From: Desulfuromonas sp. KJ2020
GTDB taxonomy: Bacteria; Desulfobacterota; Desulfuromonadia; Desulfuromonadales; SZUA-540
Length of the DNA stretch: 64,000 nucleotides
Direction of reading: 5' to 3'
Assembly: GCF_024197615.1 (NCBI RefSeq)
Contig: NZ_JAKUKE010000001.1
Span: 1,282,773 to 1,346,772, forward strand
Positions 44,165-53,700 of the stretch are shown here, piece by piece (position 1 is the first letter of the stretch; each line of letters opens with the position of its first letter). A program made the translations under genes and the position numbers. The notes under the pieces are model-generated. The model was not told where the DNA came from. It saw only the letters and a list, made by a program, of their open reading frames with translations, and made no database searches.

Positions 44165-45043
44165 ATGAATAACACCATCAAACTCATCGCCAATCCCGTG
44201 GCCGGACGCAATGCCGGTCAGAAAATCGAACAGGCCCGCGCCTATTTCGAGGCCCGGGGCTATGCTGTCGACCTGACCTTGACCCAGGCCAGGGGGGATG
44301 CCGCCCTGGCGGCCTGTCAGGCCCGTGACGGCGGCTATTTTCGAGTGGTCGCTGCCGGTGGCGACGGTACTCTCAACGAGGTTGTCAACGGCCTGGTTCC
44401 TGCCGAGGTCCCGCTCGGGTTTCTCCCGCTGGGAACCACCAACGTCTTTGCGCTGGAGGTGGGAATCCCTTTCGAGGTCGAACAGGCCTGCGCTGCCGTC
44501 CTTGAGGGGGAGGCGCGTCCCGTCTGCCTGGGCAAGGCCGGCGACAGCCGCTTCCTGCTTATGGCGGGGGTCGGTTTCGACGCCGAGGCGGTTTGCCGGG
44601 TCAGTCAGCCGCTCAAACGGCGGCTGGGCAAGCTCGCCTATGTCATCAGCGCCCTGCAGGTCTGGCTGACCTCTCCCCCCCGTGAAATTCTGATCGAAAT
44701 GGAAGACGGCAGCCGGCAGACCTGTTATGGCCTTATCCTCTGCAATGCCCGCTGCTACGGCGGACGCTTCGTGCTGACGCCGGAGGCCTGCCTGGAGTCG
44801 GATGACCTGGAAGCCTGCCTGTTCCTCCGAAAGGGCCGCCTGGCCCAGCTGCTCTACGGTCTGCGCATTGGGCTGCATCGGCCGCTAATGCCGCCGGGGG
44901 TGCGTATCGTCAAGGCGCGCCGCCTTGTCTTGTCCGGTGACGGGGTGGCCGTGCAGCTCGATGGCGACTGCGCCGGCCGTCTGCCGGTGACGGTCGAGGC
45001 CGTGCCGGGGGAACTGACCCTGATGTTCCCCCGCCTCCCCTGA
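44165..45043 (+). CDS. Diacylglycerol/lipid kinase family protein (YegS/DagK-like)
   Basis: This 292-residue protein has the catalytic-domain signatures KLIANPVAGRNAG, RVVAAGGDGTLNEVVNGL and LGFLPLGTTNVFALEVG, and FLLMAGVGFDAEAV. The C-terminal domain has VQLDGDCAGRLPVTVE. It phosphorylates a lipid with ATP at the inner membrane; the exact substrate (diacylglycerol, phosphatidylglycerol or other) is not deducible. ATG 44165 is chosen because homologues begin just before the KLIANP strand. It precedes two Nudix genes. Confidence 0.92.
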   Translation: MNNTIKLIANPVAGRNAGQKIEQARAYFEARGYAVDLTLTQARGDAALAACQARDGGYFRVVAAGGDGTLNEVVNGLVPAEVPLGFLPLGTTNVFALEVGIPFEVEQACAAVLEGEARPVCLGKAGDSRFLLMAGVGFDAEAVCRVSQPLKRRLGKLAYVISALQVWLTSPPREILIEMEDGSRQTCYGLILCNARCYGGRFVLTPEACLESDDLEACLFLRKGRLAQLLYGLRIGLHRPLMPPGVRIVKARRLVLSGDGVAVQLDGDCAGRLPVTVEAVPGELTLMFPRLP

Positions 45044-45063
45044 TTCTGCCAGGAGCTTTGCTT

Positions 45064-45576
45064 ATGAAAAAACAGGAGATTTTCAATGGTCGGGTGATTT
45101 CCCTGGCCATCGAGGAACACGAGCTGCCCGACGGCCGCCGCGCCGACTTCGAGATCGTGCATCATGCCGGCGGCGCTGCCGTCCTGCCCATCCTCGACGA
45201 CGGCCGCGTGCTGCTCATCCGCCAGTACCGGCCCGCCGGCGGCGGCATGATCTGGGAAATTCCCGCCGGCCGTCTCGAAGGGGGCGAAGCGCCGGAGACG
45301 TGCATCCACCGTGAACTGCAGGAGGAGGTCGGCTACCGGGCCGACCGGATCGAGCGCCTGGGAGAGATGCTCACGGCCGTCGGTTTCTGCGACGAGGTGG
45401 TCCATCTCTTTGTGGCCCGCGACCTCACACTGGTGCCAGCGGCGCCGGAGCCCGACGAATATATCGAGGCGGTGCCCATGCCCCTCGCTGAGGCGCTGCG
45501 GCTACTGCGTGCCGGTGAAATCCCCGACGGCAAAACGCAGCTGGCCCTCCTTCTCCATCTGCAGAATCAGCCTTAA
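45064..45576 (+). CDS. Nudix hydrolase, ADP-ribose pyrophosphatase type
   Basis: This 170-residue protein has a complete Nudix box, GRLEGGEAPETCIHREL then QEEVGY, and upstream LLIRQYRPAGGGMIWEIPAG, typical of ADP-ribose pyrophosphatases (NudF/YqkG). EPDEYIEAVPMPLAEAL near the C-terminus also fits. It would split ADP-ribose or related sugar nucleotides. AGGAG precedes the ATG. It lies 14 bases before nudC, so the two probably form an operon. Confidence 0.93.
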   Translation: MKKQEIFNGRVISLAIEEHELPDGRRADFEIVHHAGGAAVLPILDDGRVLLIRQYRPAGGGMIWEIPAGRLEGGEAPETCIHRELQEEVGYRADRIERLGEMLTAVGFCDEVVHLFVARDLTLVPAAPEPDEYIEAVPMPLAEALRLLRAGEIPDGKTQLALLLHLQNQP

Positions 45577-45590
45577 AAGAGCTATATCCG

Positions 45591-46493
45591 ATGCCACCCT
45601 TACCTTCATTCTACGAGTCGACCCTGCATCTCCCCTTTAACCGGGCCGCCCTGGACGGCCGTCTGCTGCTGTCCACCCCCGACCAGGCGGTAGGGATGGA
45701 TGGTGCCCATTGGGTGCTGCTGCGCGGCACGGACGTGCTCATGACCGCGCCGTCCGCAGGCGAGCCGGTCTGGCCGCGAACCGGGGATCCTGCTTTTGCC
45801 GAGCTGCCTTGCCAGCATGCCGTCTTTCTGGGGAGCTGGGACGGCCAGCCCCTCTACGCGGCGCGTCTGCCCCGGCAGTTTGAGGCGCCGGCGGGATTTT
45901 CCCTGCATAATCTGCTGGCGACGACGCCCAGCCTCGATGGAGCGCAGCTCTCCCTGGGGGGGCTGGCGCACCAGATTCTGCACTGGGAGAGGAATAGCCG
46001 CTTCTGCTCGGGTTGTGGCGGCGAGCTGCGGCATCTGCCCGGCGAATGGGGCAAGACGTGTGTCGCCTGCCAGTATGCCCATTTCCCCCATATCCACCCG
46101 TGCATCATCGTGCTGGTGCGGCGCGCGGGTGAAGTACTGCTGACCCGCAAGCGGGAATGGCCCGCCGGGCGTTACAGTCTGGTGGCCGGCTTCGTCGAGT
46201 TCGGCGAATGTCTGGAGGAGACGGTGGCTCGCGAGGTGTTGGAGGAGACGGGGGTGCGGGTGAAAAACGTTCGCTACGTGGGGAGCCAGAGTTGGCCCTT
46301 CCCCAGCCAGCTGATGGCCGGGTTCGTCGCCGACTATGACGGCGGCGAGGTGCGGGTGGAAGAGAAGGAGCTGGAGGATGCGCGCTGGTTTCCCCTGACG
46401 GACCTGCCCACCCTGCCGCCCCAGCGCAGCATCGCCCGCTATCTGCTGGATCACTTTATTGACCTGCGGACTCAGCCCGCAAACGGGGTATAA
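45591..46493 (+). CDS. nudC: NAD+ diphosphatase / NAD-RNA decapping enzyme
   Basis: This 300-residue enzyme has a zinc ribbon (FCSGCGGELRHLPGEWG and KTCVACQYAHFP) followed by a Nudix domain (LVAGFVEFGECLEETVAREV, LEETGV) and the NudC motif SQSWPFPSQLMAGF, which distinguishes it from other Nudix proteins. It hydrolyses NAD(H) and can remove NAD caps from RNA. The last 22 bases overlap the 3' end of the convergent alanine dehydrogenase gene. Confidence 0.95.
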   Translation: MPPLPSFYESTLHLPFNRAALDGRLLLSTPDQAVGMDGAHWVLLRGTDVLMTAPSAGEPVWPRTGDPAFAELPCQHAVFLGSWDGQPLYAARLPRQFEAPAGFSLHNLLATTPSLDGAQLSLGGLAHQILHWERNSRFCSGCGGELRHLPGEWGKTCVACQYAHFPHIHPCIIVLVRRAGEVLLTRKREWPAGRYSLVAGFVEFGECLEETVAREVLEETGVRVKNVRYVGSQSWPFPSQLMAGFVADYDGGEVRVEEKELEDARWFPLTDLPTLPPQRSIARYLLDHFIDLRTQPANGV

Positions 46494-47578
46494 ACTTTGC
46501 CCTGGGCCCTGGCCACCGCTTCGTTGCAGAGGCGGCCGGCGTAGGTATTGAGGCCGCCGGCCAGCGCCGCATTGCTGCGCACGGCCTCGGCCAGCCCCTT
46601 GCCGGCCAAGGCGCGCACGTAAGGCAGGGTGCGGTTGGTCAGGGCGAAGGTGCTGGTCCGGCTCACCGCCCCCGGCATGTTGGCGACGCCGTAGTGGATG
46701 ACGCCGTCGACCACATAGGTCGGCTCGTCATGGGTGGTGGGATGGGTGGTGGCGACGCAGCCCCCCTGATCGACGGCCACGTCGACAATAACGCTGCCCG
46801 CCTCCATGCCCCCGACCATCTCGCGGCTCACCAGCTGGGGTGCCCGGGCGCCGGCGATAAGGACGGCCCCGACGAGCAGATCGGCGCGGTGGATTTCTTC
46901 CTCGATATGCTGCGAGTTGGACATCAGGGTCTGCAGACGGTTGCCGTACTGCTGGTCGAGAGCGGCCAGCCGGGCGGCGTCGATATCGAGTACCGTGACG
47001 TCGGCGCCCATGCCCACGGCGATGCGGGCCGCGTTGCTTCCCACCGTGCCGGCCCCCAGGATCACCACTTTGCCCCGGCGCACACCGGGGGCTCCCGCCA
47101 GCAGCACCCCCTTGCCCCCCTGCTCCTTCTCGAGAAAATGGGCTCCCACCTGCACGGCCATGCGGCCGGCAATCTCGCTCATGGGGTGCAGCAGCGGCAA
47201 GCTACCGTCCGCCTGTTGCACCGTCTCATAGGCGATGCCGGTGACCTGGCGGTCGAGCAGGGCCGCCGTCAGTTCCGGGGCCGGGGCCAGATGAAGATAG
47301 GTGAAGAGGAGTTGTTTCGGCCGCAACAGGGGGTATTCCACCGGTAGCGGCTCCTTCACCTTGACGATCAGCTCCCCCCTGCGGTAGATTTCCGCTGCCG
47401 TCGGGACGATTTCCGCCCCCGCCCGCGCATACTGGTCGTCGTCGAGGCCGCTACCATAGCCGGCCCGGCACTCCACCAGCACCTGGTGGCCGTCCTCGAC
47501 GAGGGTGCGCACCCCGGCCGGGGTCAGGCCGACGCGGTATTCGCGGGTCTTGATTTCCTTGGGCACGGCGACGATCAT
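46472..47578 (-). CDS. ald: Alanine dehydrogenase
   Basis: This 368-residue cytosolic enzyme interconverts L-alanine and pyruvate with NAD. It begins MIVAVPKEIKTREYRVGLTP and has the NAD-binding motif VVILGAGTVGSNAARIAVGM and the catalytic His region LLHPMSEIAGRMA. Length is typical of the family. GGGAGG lies about nine bases before ATG 47578. Its 3' end overlaps nudC on the other strand. Confidence 0.97.
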   Translation of the reverse strand: MIVAVPKEIKTREYRVGLTPAGVRTLVEDGHQVLVECRAGYGSGLDDDQYARAGAEIVPTAAEIYRRGELIVKVKEPLPVEYPLLRPKQLLFTYLHLAPAPELTAALLDRQVTGIAYETVQQADGSLPLLHPMSEIAGRMAVQVGAHFLEKEQGGKGVLLAGAPGVRRGKVVILGAGTVGSNAARIAVGMGADVTVLDIDAARLAALDQQYGNRLQTLMSNSQHIEEEIHRADLLVGAVLIAGARAPQLVSREMVGGMEAGSVIVDVAVDQGGCVATTHPTTHDEPTYVVDGVIHYGVANMPGAVSRTSTFALTNRTLPYVRALAGKGLAEAVRSNAALAGGLNTYAGRLCNEAVARAQGKVYTPFAG

Positions 47579-47658
47579 GGCGGCGGTCCTCCCTTTCACC
47601 TGTTTTATTGTCGTGTCGCGAACGAGCTGTCGGGCCGGTCCGCGGCCAGGAGCATCTT

Positions 47659-47907
47659 ATGGACACCCCCTTTGTCAAACGTGTTTACCGCACCCCCCGT
47701 CAGCATATCGCCTACCTGCGCTTCGTGCTGGAGAGCTATGACGGTCTCGCCTTTATCCGCACCCTCGACAGCCGGCAGGCCCTGGTGGAGATCGCTTACC
47801 CGCCTTCGCGTCGCCTCGACGCCGAAGCCTTGCTGAGCGCCCTCGCCCAAGAACTCCCCCTGGAAGAACAGGATCCGGCTATTGCCGCCGATTATCCCCC
47901 TCTGTAA
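47659..47907 (+). CDS. DUF4911-like small protein
   Basis: This 82-residue protein contains KRVYRTPRQHIAYLRFVLES and YDGLAFIRTLD, a pattern I associate with DUF4911 of Geobacter relatives. It has an alpha/beta character and no signal or membrane segment. CAGGAG precedes ATG 47659. It starts about 80 bases from the divergent ald start. Function unknown. Confidence 0.7.
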   Translation: MDTPFVKRVYRTPRQHIAYLRFVLESYDGLAFIRTLDSRQALVEIAYPPSRRLDAEALLSALAQELPLEEQDPAIAADYPPL

Positions 47908-47918
47908 GTCACAGGTTT

Positions 47919-48308
47919 TCAGGCAATACGCATGTCGAACTCGGGCGGGTCGAGGATAGCGCGTTTAACTGAGCACTGTCCTGCCGCTCGCAAAATAGCC
48001 TTGCCATACTTTTCCGGAAAATCCGCCGGCAGTTCAAAGGTCAGCATCACCCGGGTGAGGCGACGGCTGTCCGGGTCCCGTTCCCAATCCAGATGCAGCT
48101 TCAACCCTTCCACGGAGAGCTGTCGCTGCTGGCAGAAGCGCAGGGCGTAGTAGCCGGCGCAGGTGCCGATGGAGGACAGAAAGAACTCGAAGGGGGCCGG
48201 GGCGCTGTTGCCGCCGCCATCCTCTTCGGGTTGGTCGGTGTGGATGGTGAAGCCCCGCACGCTGGCATTGACCGCCGCGCCGCCGGGAAAGGTAATCTCC
48301 ATGGGCAT
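47919..48308 (-). CDS. OsmC-like protein
   Basis: This 129-residue protein has the OsmC fold signature with its two Cys: PFEFFLSSIGTCAGYYALRF (Cys in GTC) and AAGQCSVKRAI. Proteins of this fold reduce organic peroxides through the Cys pair; the YhfA subgroup is uncharacterised. GGAG precedes the ATG. It is followed closely by the convergent DUF4911 gene. Confidence 0.88.
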   Translation of the reverse strand: MPMEITFPGGAAVNASVRGFTIHTDQPEEDGGGNSAPAPFEFFLSSIGTCAGYYALRFCQQRQLSVEGLKLHLDWERDPDSRRLTRVMLTFELPADFPEKYGKAILRAAGQCSVKRAILDPPEFDMRIA

Positions 48309-48342
48309 GCTCTGTCTCCTTCTTTTTCAGTGAATTATCCGC

Positions 48343-49467
48343 CTACCAGCTCTTCCCCTGCGGCTCCAGCCGGATCAGCTCATATTGCCGACTCCCCAGG
48401 CCGATGACCTCGGCGTGCTCCAGGGTGATCTCCCAGTCGATAGCGGGATGAACCCCCTTGAACTTGTCGCCGCCCGGCTCGTGTCCCTGCTGCAGAGCCG
48501 TGTTCGGCAGCCCCTGGGTCTGGTTGACCAGGTCGGCGCAGGCCTGGTCGAGCGCCACCGGGTCGGTGGCGGCCAGAATGCCGATATCCGGCACGATAGG
48601 AGCGTCCGAGTGGCCGTAGCAGTCGCAGGCGGGAGAGACCTGGGTGATGAAGTTGACGAAGAGGGTCTGGCCGTCCTTGCCCTGCACGGCTCCTTTGGCG
48701 TACTCGGCCATCTTCTTCATGACCCGAGGGGCTTCCTCGTTCCACTGGATCTGGATGGCCTTTTCCTCGCACACGGTAATGCAGCGGCCGCAGCCGGTAC
48801 ATTTGGCGGCGGTGATAAAAGCCTTGCCTTCGACGAAGGCGATGGCCTCGTGGGCGCAGGCTTTCAGACAGGCGGCGCAGAACTTCTCCGCCACCTTCGG
48901 GGCGACGTTGGAGTGCTGCTCCAGTTTCCCTTCGCGGCTCGAACAGCCCATGCCCAGATTCTTGAGAGCGCCGCCGAAACCGGTGAGCTCATGGCACTTG
49001 AAGTGAGAGACGGCGATGAGCACGTCCGCTTCGAGGATTTCCTGGGCGATGGAAACCGAGGCGAGCAAGCCGCCCTCGATGGGGACGCGCGTGGCCGACT
49101 GGCCGCGCAGGCCGTCGCACATGACAAGGGGAGCGCCGGCCACGGCATAGGCGAAGCCGTTTTCAATGCCGCAGGTCAGGGCGGAGACCGCCTCTTTGCG
49201 TTCGCCGGGGTAGAGGGTGCAGGAATCGGTGAGAAAAGGCTTGCCGCCCAGGGCCTTGACCCGGTCAACCACGCGGCGCAGAAAGGTGGGGCGGATGTAG
49301 GCATGGCCGCCCTTTTCACCGAAATGGATCTTGACGGCGGTCAGGTCGCCGCGCTGGACAACTCGCTCAATGCCGGCGGCGTCCAGCAGGCGGGTCAGCT
49401 TATTGAAGAGGTTTTCTCGGTGGCCGGCACGCATGTCGGCGAAATAGACGGGAACCTGGGAACTCAT
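48343..49467 (-). CDS. DUF362 protein with two [4Fe-4S] ferredoxin motifs
   Basis: This 374-residue protein has an N-terminal DUF362 domain (LTAVKIHFGEKGGHAYIRPT, ADVLIAVSHFKCHELTGFGG and LKNLGMGCSSREGK), then a ferredoxin insert with CAACLKAC and CTGCGRCITVCEE, and a C-terminal return to DUF362 (CDCYGHSDAPIVPDIGILAA). The family is common in anaerobes; its reaction is unknown. AAGGAG precedes the ATG. It lies 34 bases upstream of the OsmC gene on the same strand, so they are probably co-transcribed. Confidence 0.92.
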   Translation of the reverse strand: MSSQVPVYFADMRAGHRENLFNKLTRLLDAAGIERVVQRGDLTAVKIHFGEKGGHAYIRPTFLRRVVDRVKALGGKPFLTDSCTLYPGERKEAVSALTCGIENGFAYAVAGAPLVMCDGLRGQSATRVPIEGGLLASVSIAQEILEADVLIAVSHFKCHELTGFGGALKNLGMGCSSREGKLEQHSNVAPKVAEKFCAACLKACAHEAIAFVEGKAFITAAKCTGCGRCITVCEEKAIQIQWNEEAPRVMKKMAEYAKGAVQGKDGQTLFVNFITQVSPACDCYGHSDAPIVPDIGILAATDPVALDQACADLVNQTQGLPNTALQQGHEPGGDKFKGVHPAIDWEITLEHAEVIGLGSRQYELIRLEPQGKSW

Positions 49468-49767
49468 GATGGTCTCCTTTGTCGGGATAAGAGCGGTGCA
49501 GGATCGGCAGCGCTTGCTACCAAATTATGGCCGCTCGACCCCGAGAGGTCAACCGTTCCCCTGGGCATATTGATATTTTCAGGGAAGGGTGGCGTAGTGG
49601 CTGTTGGGCTCTCAATGATTGAAAGTAAACAATGTTTTAAAACAAAAATAGTGGTCCGGATCAGCAGCATTTGACGATATGTGTTTGCCACCTGTGGAAC
49701 AAAAAAGCTGTCGAGAAAAACTTTAAAATAGTGTTATAGTTTATGGCATATCACAGGAGAGGTGACT
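49468..49767. other. Divergent promoter region, no gene seen
   Basis: This 300-base AT-rich gap lies between the divergent DUF362 and SPFH genes. No coding sequence or RNA gene is seen. TATAGT near 49734 could be a -10 box for the SPFH gene, but no confident -35 or heat-shock (sigma-32) match is present. Confidence 0.35.
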
Positions 49768-50778
49768 ATGGAAGCCGACCAGCGTTTTCGACTTTTGCAT
49801 CGAGCCCGCATGAAAGCCCTGCTCAAGCGGGGAGCGTTGACTCTTCTGGTGGGCGTCATGGTCTACTACGGGGTGGCCCTGGTCTACGCGACCAAGACCA
49901 TTTATAAAGTGCGCAAGAATTACGCCGTGGTCCTGGAAGACCTTTCGGGCGAGCGGCGGGTGGTCCACAGCATCGGCTGGCATATGCGACTCCCCTTTTT
50001 CACCCGCATCGAGCTGGAGGTGCCCCTGATGAACCAGGAACTTCATCTCGGCGGCAAATCTCAGGAGGAACGCATCATGTCACGGGGGAACGTGGCCCTG
50101 TGGACCAGCGCCATGATGACCTATCGCATCGGCGACCTGGAGACCTGGGGCATCGAGAACAAATCACCCCAGACCCTGCTGCAGAACGATTTCGACGGCA
50201 TCGTCAAGGACGTCATGCAGGGGCACAGCGTCGATGAGCTCATCTCCGACCGCGAGAAGATCAAGGAACAGATCTACCAGGCCCTCAAGCAGCGCCCCAT
50301 CAACGAAGGGGGGCCCAACCTGGAGCAGAAGTACGGCATCGAGGTGGTCTCCTTCGTTCTGCGGGATACCCGCTTTGGCGATAAACTGGCCGAGGCCAGC
50401 GAGGAAAAGAAGCGGCGGGAGCTCATTGCCGAGGCCGAAAACTACGCCGCCGACCTCGAGGCCAGCCGAACCCGCAAGCTTTACGCCGCCTACAGCGATT
50501 CGATCCGCGAATTCCGCACGGCCGTTGGTCTGCAGGAAGGGGAGGAGCGTTTTCTGTTCGAATTTCTCAATCAGCAGAAATGGGCCACCGCCTACGAAAA
50601 AAACCAGCAGGGCCAGAATACCTTCGTATTGAACAACACCGCCGGCGCGACGCCGGTCGTCCTGCCGGCGCCGCCCGAGCCGGCCAGAAAGGAAGAGCTT
50701 TCTCCCCATGAGCAGGCCGCGAAAAACACGGTCTCCAGTATACGTCCGGCTCTCCGAGAAGCGCATCAGGCAGATTGA
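49768..50778 (+). CDS. SPFH/band-7 domain membrane protein
   Basis: This 336-residue protein has one N-terminal membrane helix (LTLLVGVMVYYGVALVYA) after a basic segment, then an SPFH domain (GWHMRLPFFTRIELEVPLMN, YRIGDLETWGIEN, GIEVVSFVLRDTRF) and a long coiled-coil region with EEKKRRELIAEAENYAADLE. It resembles HflC/HflK, which cage a membrane protease. AGGAGAGG precedes ATG 49768. Its 3' end overlaps the AAA-Lon gene by 71 bases in another frame, so the two products are made together. It may anchor the AAA-Lon machine. Confidence 0.88.
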   Translation: MEADQRFRLLHRARMKALLKRGALTLLVGVMVYYGVALVYATKTIYKVRKNYAVVLEDLSGERRVVHSIGWHMRLPFFTRIELEVPLMNQELHLGGKSQEERIMSRGNVALWTSAMMTYRIGDLETWGIENKSPQTLLQNDFDGIVKDVMQGHSVDELISDREKIKEQIYQALKQRPINEGGPNLEQKYGIEVVSFVLRDTRFGDKLAEASEEKKRRELIAEAENYAADLEASRTRKLYAAYSDSIREFRTAVGLQEGEERFLFEFLNQQKWATAYEKNQQGQNTFVLNNTAGATPVVLPAPPEPARKEELSPHEQAAKNTVSSIRPALREAHQAD

Positions 50779-53700
50779 GGCGCTGGTTGAGCAATGGAAC
50801 TACGAGACCCGCCTCTTCGTACTGCGCCGACTGCGGCAGTATGACCCGACGCCGACCCTCTTCGGCCGCCTGCGGGCCTGGCTGCGGCGGCTGCTGAAGC
50901 CATCCGAGCGCAATTTCCAGAACCTGCGCAACCCGGAGCTGCTCAGCGACTGGCGGCGACGGTTCGAGGTGTCCGGCTCGCAGAGTGCCTCGGCCGCCTG
51001 GGAAAAGATTCTCGAGCGTGAGCTCGACTGGCACGACTACCAGTACCTCACCTTTCTGCTGGCCCACAAGACCACCGACATCTTCGTGCCGCCGCCCCTG
51101 CTGGAGACCTTCCGCAAGCTCTATCACGCCCACATTCTCAAAGAGTACACCGAAGATCCGCTGGTGCCGCGAGCGCCCCTCGTGCTGGTGGTGGGCAGCA
51201 GCGGCAGCGGCAAGAGCGCCACGGTCAAGCAGGCCATCGAGGAGGCCGTCTTTGCCAACGAGGTGCGCCCCGTCATCGATTTGGAGGTCAAGCGCGAGGA
51301 GGTGCTCTCCGATCAGCCTTTCTGGCGTCACCTGGAGGATGTCGACCCCGAACTGGCGGTGCGCATCGAGCGGCGCCGCAAGGTGGAGCGCCTGCGCTTC
51401 TGGTCCCGCGTCCCCCTGATCCGCTACCTCTTTCGCGAGCGCATCGGTCAGGCCCTCTCCTCCCTCGAAGAGCAGGGGGTCTGGGTCGACTATGCCATGA
51501 TCACCCCCAACGACTACCAGACGGCCTGGGCGGGGGAGCCGGGCAACTATCTGCGCAAGGCCATGGGGGACGAGCGGCGCACCTGCATCCGCCATCTGGA
51601 AGAAGCCCACTCGGCCTTTGGCCGCCCCGATCAGATGAGCACCGTCAAGGGGCAGCAGGCCAGCCTGGTCGATACGGCCAACATCCTGCTGGACGAGATC
51701 GCCTATGGCCGTCGCGACTGCCTGCTGATCGCCACCACCGACCAGCCAGAGCAGTTCGATCCCGCCATCTACCGGCGTTTTGTCGAGCGCGGCCTGGTCA
51801 TCGATATCGGCGAATTCTGGCAGGACCGCCACCACCTGCGTGAGGTGGTCCGCCAGGAGCTCAAGCGCAAAAACTTCAATGCCGGTCACCCGGGGCAGGA
51901 AGACAGGATCCTTCCCGAAGAGCAGCTGGAGCGGGTGGTCGACCATCTCTATCCCATCTTCCACGAGCGCAGCCTGCGCATCACCCCGGCCTACGTGCGC
52001 CGCCTCATCGACTCCATCATCTCTCTCAAGGGTGATTTCCACGACCGCTATCTCGATGATCAGTTTCTGGTACGCGACGCCCTCAAAGAGGTGGCCCGCA
52101 ACGTCTATGGCTCCCTCTACAAGAAGCTGGTGGGGCATATCGACCGGGGCGTCCGCTGGAGCGACTATATCGGCGGCATCAAGAACGAGTTTTCCGAGAT
52201 GGCCAACAACGCTCTCTTCTACAACGTCAACGAAGAGAAGGGGGTGGTGCTGGCCGGGCCACCGGGTTCGGGCAAGACCTACATGGTGCGGGCCTGGCTG
52301 GGGGATAATCGCGAGGTGCAGGACCTGGTGGTCAACCTCAACGATCTGGCCGATCCGGTCAATCCGTTTGAGGGCATGGTGGAGAATCTCGAACGGGTCT
52401 ACGACATCGCCAAGATGCTCTCGCCCGCCATGGTCTTCTTCGACGAGGGGGACTCGGTGGCGCCGCGCCGCAGTGCCCAGGGGGGCAGCCCCTACGACAA
52501 GGTCACCAACAAGTTCCTCTCCATCATCGACGGGGAATCCCCCCTGAACCGGGTCTTTACCGTGCTGACCACCAATCGTCTCGACATTCTCGACCCGGCC
52601 CTGATCCGCTCCAAGCGCCTGAAGGTGCTCAACGTCACCGGGCACATGCGGGACGAGGATGCCCTGCGCATCATGCACAAGGAGTTGCGGGACCTCAGCC
52701 TGGACGAGGGACTCAGCTTCGAGGAGATCGTGCGGGTGGCCCGCGCCCTCTGCGACACGCCTGCTGATTTTACCGCCTTTGTCGAAAAGGTGCGCAGTCT
52801 GCGCTCGACGGAGATCGAGGTGCTGGGCAAGCTCATGGAGGCGGTCAAGGGGGACGAGGAAGAACGCATGCGTTTCGTGCGCTTCAACTACAAGACCCTG
52901 GTCGGCCTGCTGGAGGGGGCGGCCGGTGAGCCGAGTCTGGCCCTGCGCGCCCGGCACGGCGAGGAATCCCTGCTAGGCTGTCTCGATGAAGCCGCCTCGC
53001 GCCTGGGCAGGATCTACCGGCAGGGGATTTTCCCCATCACCCGCTGGCATCTGCTCAGCGCCCGCACCCAGCTGGCGGGCAGTCCCCTGCGCAAGGGGAA
53101 GCAGCAGCTCGATGAATTTCTGGAGACGGAACTGTCGAAAGAACCCCAGGTCGGCTTCGTTGTCGGCGTCGGGGCCAATGACACCAGCGGTATTCTGCTG
53201 CCCATCGCCTCGTCCCTGGTCTACCGGGTCTTCCCCGAGAAGATCGTGGTGACCGGGGCCGTCTCCACTTCGGCGCCGGGCGCGGCCGAGATGGACCTGG
53301 CCGTGCAGATGACTCGCCAGAGCGCCTGCGAGGCGGTGACCCTGGTCGAGAATTATCTGCAGGCTCTCTGCCCTGACTTCAACCTGCCCCGCCTGCTCGG
53401 GCGTTTTCTGGAGGGCTATACCCTGCATCATCAACTGCTGTCGGCCTCCTACAGCGTTGGCGGTCCCTCCGCCGGTTTCGCGCTGGCCATCAACACCCTG
53501 TCGGTGTTGTTGAATCTGCCGGTGCTCAACGATTTCGGCATCACCGGTGCCCCCTGGATCAAGGGAGCCCAGCGCGGCGAAGTCGGCGCCTCCGTCATCA
53601 TTGGCGGCCACCGCAAAAAAGCCGAAAAGGTGCTGCAGTATCTGCCGCGCATGTACATGCCCCAGCAGAACTATCTCGACTTCGAGCCGGAGGTGTTGGA

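Noticed and set aside
50567-52957. Very long open frame (796 codons) on the minus strand opposite the AAA-Lon gene
   Set aside because: It is the shadow of a high-GC gene. The plus-strand product has Walker, AAA and Lon motifs, while the minus translation has no recognisable domain.
53612-53620. Apparent loss of the catalytic Lys in the Lon domain (Arg969 next to the GG motif)
   Set aside because: Counting from the GG pair as in E. coli Lon (GGLKEK, second Lys) places the catalytic residue at Lys971, which is present.
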